Source: Caenorhabditis remanei
Lineage: Eukaryota > Nematoda > Chromadorea > Rhabditida > Rhabditidae
Direction: 5' to 3'
Length of the DNA stretch: 64,000 bases
Assembly: GCF_010183535.1 (NCBI RefSeq)
Contig: NC_071332.1
Span: 21,638,001 to 21,702,000, forward strand
Below, piece by piece: positions 57,349-64,000 of this stretch; within the stretch, counting starts at the first letter, position 1, and each line of letters opens with the position of its first letter. The notes beneath the pieces were generated by a model. The model was given only the letters and a program-made list of their open reading frames with translations, did not search any database and had not been told where the DNA came from. The translations under genes and the position numbers were made by a program.

Positions 57349-59167
57349 ATGGGAGACGACTACTCTGACGACACAAAACCGTCGCAACAGGGCGTGAAAC
57401 GTCCGCAAGACGCCACCGACGGCCCAGCCAACAAGAAGGCGCACTTCGGACAAGAAGAGGAGGGAGGAGATCATCTCTCAATCAAGATTCTGATTCCATC
57501 GTCGGCAGTCGGTGCGATTATTGGAAAGGGTGGAGAGGCGATGCGCAATTTGAAGAATGACAACAATTGTCGAGTTCAGATGAGCAAGAATAGTGAGACT
57601 TATCCAGGTGAGTATCTTTCCGAAAGAAATGAATGCTGGCGCGCCTCAGACGCTTTTACGAACATTCTGACAGCTCTCTGGCGTTCCATAGCCGCGTTTT
57701 TAGGACATCTCGACATATCTTTCCATTCCAGGTACCTCCGAAAGAATCTGCCTTGTAAAAGGACGCCTTAACAACATCATGGCTGTAATCGAGTCAATCC
57801 AGGATAAAATCCGCGAGAAATGTGCCGATCAAGCTGGCAACGACGCATTCGACCATAAGAACACATCACGTGGAAATGAGATTAAGATTGTGATGCCCAA
57901 TACGTCGGCCGGTATGGTCATCGGCAAGTCTGGTGCCAATATCAAGGATATTCGAGAGCAATTCGGATGCCAGATTCAAGTCTATCCGAAGGCTGGATCT
58001 GTGGAGGCGAAGACCTCATTGGAGAGAGTTGTAACGGTGGCTCACGAGGAATCCGCGGCTCTCCTTCAAGCGGCATCCCGAGTCTTGGAAAAAGTCGCTT
58101 CGGACCCACACCATTCCTCGGAAATCAATAAAGAAGACTTTGGAAAGGCTTCTGGACCAAACGGCGCATCCAACACAGGCGGTCCCACCGGAAATCAATC
58201 CCAAAATGCGCCATTCCAACAAGCGCCAGCTTTCAACGGTGGTGGCGGAGGCGGTGGAATGAATGTGGGAGCCGCTGGATTCGGTGGTGGACAAGGCGGT
58301 GGATATGGTGGTGGAGGACAGGGACAGTTTGGAGGAGGTGGTGGTGGAGGACCACAGTTCGGAAATGGAAATCCGAATCAAAAGTATCCGATGAATGGAT
58401 TGGGGAATAATGAGGTAGGAATACAGGAATACTCCAGGAGACTTATCGGATTAAATTATATGATTTCAGTTACTCTCATTCCTCGACAATCTGCAATCAA
58501 CGCTCCGCACATCGGGATTCAACGAGCAGAGTGTGTCGGAAGTGATGCAGGCCATGCAGGTAAGGATTGTGGAGTACTGTCACTGGATCCAGGATCTCAG
58601 ATCTCAAGGGTACTGTAACTGTATCTAGGATCTCGGATCTCAAGGGTACTGTAACTGAATCCTGGATCTGGGTTACTGTACTTTGCCACAAGATTGCTGT
58701 ACCAAATGATCCTGGATCTAAATACAGTAACCCAGGATTGAAAAAGGAGATCCTATAAACGGATCCTGTGTACTGTAGTTTGGATCCGAGATTCAATGGT
58801 TACTGTAGTTTGGATCCAGGATCCCCCGCTTTCCCCCTCAAAATCTCTCCATTTCTCGAATTTTCTCCAGGTTCTCGCCAAATACAACATCATGGGCCTA
58901 GGCCTCGGACTCGGCGTCGCCGCGATGGCCCAAATGCGTACCGGACAGGAATCCCAGATGACGGCGAATCACGGATCGGCTGGTTTCGGTGATGGATACG
59001 GTGGCGGTGTGCAGGGTGGTGGACAAGGCGGTGGTGGACAAGGAGGTCAGGGAGGACCACAAGGAGATCAGGTTAGACGACTACTTGATATGATGGAACC
59101 GAATGGAAGAGGAGGAGATAATGATTTTCGAGAGAAGAGACAAGCGGTCAGACGGCGGAGATATTGA
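57349..59167 (+). CDS. NOVA-like two-KH-domain RNA-binding protein with Gly-rich tail
   Basis: Four exons (57349-57607, 57732-58414, 58470-58559, 58871-59167) give about 442 aa. KH1 covers about residues 43-125, with the GxxG loop as GKGG (VGAIIGKGGEAMRNL) and the NOVA-like YPGTSERICLVKG. KH2 covers about 148-235, with GKSG (MVIGKSGANIKDI) and LERVVTVAHEE. Then follow an Asn/Gln/Gly-rich low-complexity region (GASNTGGPTGNQSQN and GGGYGGGGQGQFGGGG), a conserved-looking LLSFLDNLQSTLRTSGFNEQ exon, and a second Gly/Gln-rich tail. NOVA proteins bind YCAY RNA elements and regulate alternative splicing; that role here is inferred. The third KH domain of vertebrate NOVA is absent. The start follows a TTTCAG acceptor. 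Exons 2-3 are the source of, or share origin with, the copied segment in the AT-hook gene at 3.7-4.1 kb. Confidence 0.9.
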
Positions 59168-61166
59168 AGCATATTTTACAGCATTTCAGACACCGATTTT
59201 CAGATTTAAAATCCAAAATTTTGGCTTCTAGAAACTCATTTTTCTCTCAAAATTCTCACAATCATATTTTTCTATTCTCGCTTTCTCTCTGTCTCACCGT
59301 CTGAAACTCTCTCTCTTGAAAATCTTCTAAAGCTCCGCCCCCAAGTGTACATTGTGATTTGTCTGTTCAATTGATATATGTATATGTTAAAGCTTAATTT
59401 CAGTCTTACTGGCGTCGATGAATCTCGTGAGAAACTCATCTCTCAATCCAATCCAATCTTCTTCTTCTTCTCCATCCACATCTTCATTCTTCATCAAAAA
59501 ATCTCTTCTTTTATCTTATTTTCTTATTTATTTTCAGACTTGATATATATTTATATCATATATATGTTAACTATCTCTCTTAAATAAGTTCTTAAAACTG
59601 CTCTCCTGCTTCTACTCTCTCTCTTCTTCTCTCTTCAGCTTTTTCCTTTTCTTCCTAAATAAATCCAATCTACATTCATTTCAATTTCATATTCCTTTTC
59701 CAGCAAAAAAAGTTTCCCAAAATCATCGCTATATACTTTTGAATGAGTGTTGTTCTTGTTTCTTTCAGATTCTTCCTCCTGGTGCCTCCTGAAATCTCAA
59801 ATCTTATTTTTCTTACAGATTTCTGAAATTTCTACTGAAATTCTCTGAAAATCACTGCTGGCCTAGTTTTTTCGCGATTCCTAGGCCAATATCAGAAGAT
59901 TTTTCAATCCATGGATCCATCTCCTTCATATCTCATTCATCTGAAGTTCTGAAGCAAGTAGCTCCTGAAAACCAAAAAAGTGTAGCCTTACTCTATTTTC
60001 ATATATTTCATTCAAAAAGACACTGTCTGGCGCACCTCATGACGCGTTTTTAAGTGTCTAGCGTGCCTTTGACGCGTTTTCTGAATTCGAGGTGCAGTTA
60101 TGACTCATTTTTCAGGTTACTTTCTATCGCGATCGCTAACTTTCAGTTTGTTTTTCAAATTTTTCTCATTTTTAGCCTGTTTCAGATTTCTTCATGGCAT
60201 TTTTAAGCACTTTTTACTTATAGTTGATTGGGATTGGCTTTCTTTGGTATCTGAAAATCGCTGCGTTTCTCACTCTCCCGTAATCACATGATGATGATGG
60301 AAATTCAATTTTCCCGTTGCTCTTTCTCCCAACTCACAGAGTTTTCTCTCATTCTCATGGGCTCACATTCCAAGATGTTCGTAAATCAATTTTTCATCAT
60401 CTCTGACACGTTTTTCCAGAGAAATCTTCTGGAAATCTGAAAATTCCGGAAATTTCGAAAAAAAAAGAGCGTTTTAGAAGCGAGACATCGACGAAATTTG
60501 CTTATTTTGATTTCTGGCGTGCGTTTGACGCGTTTCCTGAATTTCATTTGCAGTTATAGCTCTCTGGTGCATCTCTATCCGCTTTTCATTGGTTCCTTGA
60601 CGATTCCAGACGCGCTCCACCCACTTTTTGCTTCATTTTCATATATTTCATTCTAAAAGACACTGTCTGGCGCACCTTATGACGCGTTTTTAAGCGTTTG
60701 GCGTGCCTTTTACGCGATTTCTGATTTTAAGTTGCAGTTATTACTCTCCGGTGCACCTTTCATTGGTTTCTACACAATTCCAGGAGCTTCGCCAATTCTG
60801 GCGTGCCTTTGACGCGTTTTCCCACATATTTCATTCAAAACAACACTGCCTGGCGCACCTTATGACGCGTTTGAGCTTATATCCCCAAATACGCGTCTGG
60901 CGTGCCTTTGAAGCGTTTTCTCCATTCCATTTGCACGTTTTTCTGTCATATTTTCAAAAAAACATAGTCTGGGGTGCCTTTGACGCGTTTCTCCTCTAAA
61001 AAACGCCTTTCATTGGTTTCTAGACGATGTTCCAGAAGCTCTGTGCCCCTTTTTCTTCTATTTCTGTATTTTCAATCCCCGTGAAATCTTCTTTCTTCTC
61101 TCCACCCACCCGAGACTCCACCCCCATCGACTCCTCGCATTTTCAGCTCCTCCCACCTCCATCAAC
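59168..61166. other. Spacer between the NOVA-like gene and gamma-SNAP
   Basis: The left part (59168-59800) is TC-rich and probably includes the 3' UTR of the NOVA-like gene. From about 60020 to 60990 there are about ten copies of the dispersed motif in the orientation CTGGCG(T/C)(G/A)CCTTTGACGCGTTT, some inside a larger unit with ATTTCATTCAAAA and ACACTGTCTGGCGCACCT. No gene is supported; the frames 60100-60291 and 60703-60999 run through repeats. Confidence 0.65.
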
Positions 61167-63753
61167 ATGTCAGCCAACGCATCTCGTCTGAAAGAGGCTT
61201 CAGAATGCGAGCGAAAAGCAGAAGAGTGTATGAAGACGTCAATGATAAAACTGAAATTCAAGCCCGACTACGATGGAGCGGCCTACTCGTTGGAAAGAGC
61301 CGCCGTCTGCTATCGGAATGCTCAGGAGCCGAGAAAGGCGGCCGATTCGTTGCTCAAAGCGGCTCAGTACTATCAGGAGAATCGGAATCTTTTTCATGCG
61401 GCAAAGTAATCTAGCCATGTCCCGCCCTCTTTCTAAACTCCGCCTTCTTTCCAGAGCCCGTGAAGGCGCCGCAATGTTGCTCCGTGATATAAAAGAGTTC
61501 GCGGAGGCTGTGAAACTGTTCGAAAAGGCGATAGATGGATACGCGGAGAGCGGAAATCTGGACACCGCCGCGTTGACTGTCGAGAAGGCGGCCGATGTGT
61601 TGAAGAACGATGATCCGAAGAAGGCGTTGGCGGTGAGATATTCGGACATATGGACACACAGATAGAACCTGGCGCGTCGGAGAACAGAGAAAATCATCGA
61701 AAAACTGCGTCAAAAGCACGCCAGACTGTCATAAGTCTCAATTTTCGAGAAAACGCGTCAAAAGGCACGCCAGACAGCACTTTCTCACGGAAAATGACTT
61801 ATTTCCCATCAGAAATGACTAGCTAGCGTTCCCCTACGGCGCGCTTGAACAGAGAAAATCATTGAATTTCCGAGAAACTGCGTCAAAAGGCACGCCAGAC
61901 TGTCACAATCTCAATTTTTCGGAAAACGCGTCAAAAGCACGCCAGCAGGGTCATTTTCAGGTTAAATGAGCGGAAGCGCGTCAAAGGCACGCCAGACAGT
62001 CATTTCTGACGGAAAATGAGTTATTTCCCGTCAGAAACAGCTGCCTGACGTGCTTTTGACGCGTTTTTAGTTGCTTGATCTGAAAAGAAGACTGTCTGGC
62101 ATGTCTTTCGACGCGTTTTTTCGCAATATTTTCATTAAAAAGACGCTTCTGGCGTGCCTTTTGACGCGTTGGAATTTGCATCGAGCAGCAAGTGTCTGGC
62201 GTGCCTTTAGGCGCTCTTCCACTCGTTTAATTTAAGAAATGACTGTCTGGCGTGCCTTTTGACGCCCTTTCTGCAATATTTTCTTCAAAAAGATGCTGCT
62301 GGTGCGCCTTCGACGTGTTCGGATTTGCATCGAGCGGCAAGTGGTTGGCGTGCGTTCGGCGCGTTTCTGGAGCATTCCGTACAAAAAATTCTATTGGGGC
62401 GCCTTTGACGCGATTTCACAAGCTCAATCTCAGAAAGGACTGTCTGGCGTGCCTTTTGACGCGTTTTTTTTTTCAGATCTACCAACGTGGTTTGGCTCTA
62501 GTTCAACAATCGGATCGGGCGAAAATGGCGAGTCAATTCTTGAAACAAATCACAAAACTCTCATTACAACTCGAGGATTATAAGGGAGCACTCGTCTCGA
62601 TTCGAGAGGAAATCGAGAAATTCGTCGAGATTCGGGTGAGAAATCGATCGATAAAAAGGGGCGGAGCCTAATTTTCAGCTTTTTCAGGAATATCCACGTA
62701 TCGGTCAACTCGGCATCGGTCTCGTCATTGTTAATTTGGCAATGGAGGATTCGGTGGCGGCGTTGAAAGATTATAGTTGGGTTGTGAGGTGAGTTGACTG
62801 AAAAAAAGCGTCAAAGGCGCGCCAGACTGTCTCATTTTTGTGAAAAAATTGACTGAAAAAGGCGTCAAAGGAGCGCCAGCCTGTCACAATCTCAATTCCT
62901 CGGGAAAACGCGTCAAAGACGCGCCAGACAGTCTCACTTTTGTGGAAAAACTGACTGTAAAAGGCGTCAAAGGAGCGCCAGCCTGTCTCAATTTTGTGAA
63001 AAATTTGAATGAAAAAGGCGTCAAAGGCGCGCCAGACTGTCTCTCTTTTGTGAAAAAAAGCGTCAACGGCGCGCCAGGCTCTCAGAGTCTCAATTCCTAG
63101 GGAAAAAGCGTCAAAAGAGCGCCAGACTGTCTCAATTTTGTGAAAAAACTGACTGGAAAAGGCGTCAAAGGAGCGCCAGACTGTCTCATTTTTGTGAAAA
63201 AACTGACTGGAAAAGGCGTCAAAGGAGCGCCAGACTGTCTCATTTTTGTGAAAAAACTGACTGGAAAAAAGCGTCAAAGGCGCGCCAGACAGTCTCACTT
63301 TTGTGAAAATTTGACTGGAAAAAGGCGTCGAAGGAGCGCCAGACTGTCTCATTTTTGTGAAAAAAGCGTCAAATTCGCGCCAGACAGTCTTACTTTTGTG
63401 AAAAACTGACTGGAAAAGGCGTCGAAGGCGCGCCAGCTACTCAATTTTATGAAAAATCATCGAATTTTCAGTCTATCACCGGATATGCAGATATCAGAAG
63501 ACGGTCGAGTGTGCGAGAATCTGATTGGATACTACGACGCAGGCGATGACGAAAGTTTCCAGAATGTTCTCAAGTGTGGAGTATTGAGATCGATGGATAA
63601 CGAGGTAAAGCTGGAAATTTGTCTGAAATTGTTTTTTCGAAAAAATTTAAAATTTTCCCCAATTTTCAGTACCTCCGTGTGATGAAGAATCTGAAAGCAC
63701 CCGGTGGAAATGGTGGAATCGCCGAGGACGACGATGAGGAAGGATTGTGTTAA
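61167..63753 (+). CDS. Gamma-SNAP (soluble NSF attachment protein gamma)
   Basis: Six exons (61167-61405, 61455-61632, 62477-62635, 62688-62788, 63472-63604, 63670-63753) give about 297 aa, slightly shorter than the vertebrate protein. The fold is TPR-like helices, with SNAP-family strings such as YDGAAYSLERAAVCYRNAQE, AKAREGAAMLLRD, DTAALTVEKAADVLKNDDP and SLQLEDYKGALVSIREEIE. It ends with an acidic stretch (EDDDEEG) and a final LC. SNAPs attach the ATPase NSF to SNARE complexes for disassembly after membrane fusion; gamma-SNAP is the divergent member. The start lies after a TTTTCAG acceptor. Introns 2 and 4 hold large arrays of the GCGTCAAAGG motif. Confidence 0.95.
61690..62470. repeat. 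CGCGTCAAAAGGCACGCCAGAC copies of both orientations in gamma-SNAP intron 2
   Basis: The left half (about 61690-62005) has the orientation CGTCAAAAGCACGCCAG. The right half (about 62040-62465) has CTGGCGTGCCTTTTGACGCG. The two halves are complementary, so the intron could fold on itself. Confidence 0.85.
62805..63445. repeat. ~58-bp minisatellite in gamma-SNAP intron 4
   Basis: About eleven units of GGCGTCAAAGG(A/C)GCGCCAGACTGTCTC(A/A)TTTTTGTG followed by AAAAACTGACTGGAAAA. Some neighbouring units are almost identical. The minus-strand open frame of 193 codons (62771-63352) is produced by the repeat and is not a gene. Confidence 0.9.
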
Positions 63754-64000
63754 TCGATCGATAAATGCATTATAAATGTACATTATTATTTATTTCTTTG
63801 CCATGAATTCCCAATTTAAATTTCACTTATTCCAATGCAATCCCCGCTTTTTTGTATTTATTTTTTCTAGTTTTCGATAAATAAATAGTTTTTTGAAAAA
63901 TCGCCTGACGTATGTCTTACAACGAGCAGCCACGTGTGTTTCTGCACTTTTTTCGCACCGACTTCCTATCTTCTTTTCTCTTTTTTCTCTGCTACCCTCC
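63754..64000. other. 3' UTR of gamma-SNAP and start of the next spacer
   Basis: AT-rich sequence with a poly(A) signal (AATAAA, 63880-63885) about 130 bases after the stop. The final 100 bases are pyrimidine-rich with CACGTG near 63932. No gene was seen before the window edge. Confidence 0.6.

Noticed and set aside
57349..59167. hnRNP K / PCBP identity for the KH gene
   Set aside because: KH1 YPGTSERICLVKG and KH2 spacing fit NOVA better. The Gly-rich tail alone is not diagnostic, so hnRNP K is not fully excluded.
62771..63352. 193-codon minus-strand open frame in gamma-SNAP intron 4
   Set aside because: It consists of the 58-bp minisatellite read in a stop-free frame; the intron has good splice sites and the gamma-SNAP frame continues across it.

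Overview
The window is nuclear DNA from a nematode, almost certainly a Caenorhabditis species. The signs are AT-rich sequence, many introns of about 45-60 bases, near-universal TTTTCAG 3' splice sites, TTTTCAG-type acceptors just upstream of start codons (trans-splicing sites), and eight protein genes that reconstruct cleanly as multi-exon eukaryotic genes. From memory, two neighbour pairs (prp-6 next to an EB1 gene; a sterol reductase next to rpl-2) match C. elegans chromosome V, while mes-2 is on chromosome II in C. elegans. The species is not identified here. All exon coordinates were read by hand from splice signals and reading frame.

Layout. 1-3.5 kb: a tandem satellite of about 360 bp per unit. 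3.5-12.2 kb (+): a 19-exon gene for a lysine/serine-rich, Gly-rich, AT-hook protein of about 1418 aa. It contains a copied exon-intron-exon piece of the KH-domain gene at 57-59 kb and a 2.2-kb minisatellite in one intron. 12.2-17.4 kb: transposon-rich spacer with several palindromic elements and a 2.0-kb TIR element sitting inside a degenerate tRNA-like sequence. 17.4-20.9 kb (+): sterol reductase of the ERG4/ERG24/DHCR7 family, convergent with rpl-2 (-, 21.0-22.1 kb; uL2/RPL8), which has a possible H/ACA snoRNA in intron 1. 22.7-24.1 kb (+): small one-pass membrane protein with two PPxY motifs. 24.4-32.7 kb (+): USP8-like deubiquitinase. 33.4-39.0 kb (+): EZH2/MES-2 H3K27 methyltransferase with a 1.4-kb foldback element in intron 1. 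39-42.6 kb: spacer with repeats. 42.7-51.5 kb (+): PRP6 splicing factor, followed 207 bp later by an EB1 gene (51.7-53.7 kb), probably an operon. 53.7-57.3 kb: spacer with a near-identical 503-bp tandem duplication. 57.3-59.2 kb (+): NOVA-like KH protein. 61.2-63.8 kb (+): gamma-SNAP.

The conserved genes are mostly housekeeping: translation, splicing, vesicle fusion, microtubule tips, Polycomb silencing, ubiquitin removal and sterol metabolism. No shared pathway is evident beyond the possible prp-6/EB1 operon and a speculative link between the PPxY protein and the adjacent deubiquitinase. Most unusual content lies in introns and spacers: repeat families that recur across unrelated genes (a GCGTCAAAGGCGCGCCAG motif, a CATCCGGACACACAGACAGA motif, TTGAGCCAAATTTGACTGA-like arrays, ACTACAAA arrays) and several foldback elements. 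The best candidates for something undescribed are the chimeric AT-hook gene, with its twice-repeated C-x-HSA-xx-CRF / TAGH-x-TK module, and the EZH2 homologue, whose SET active site lacks the usual NHS histidine.
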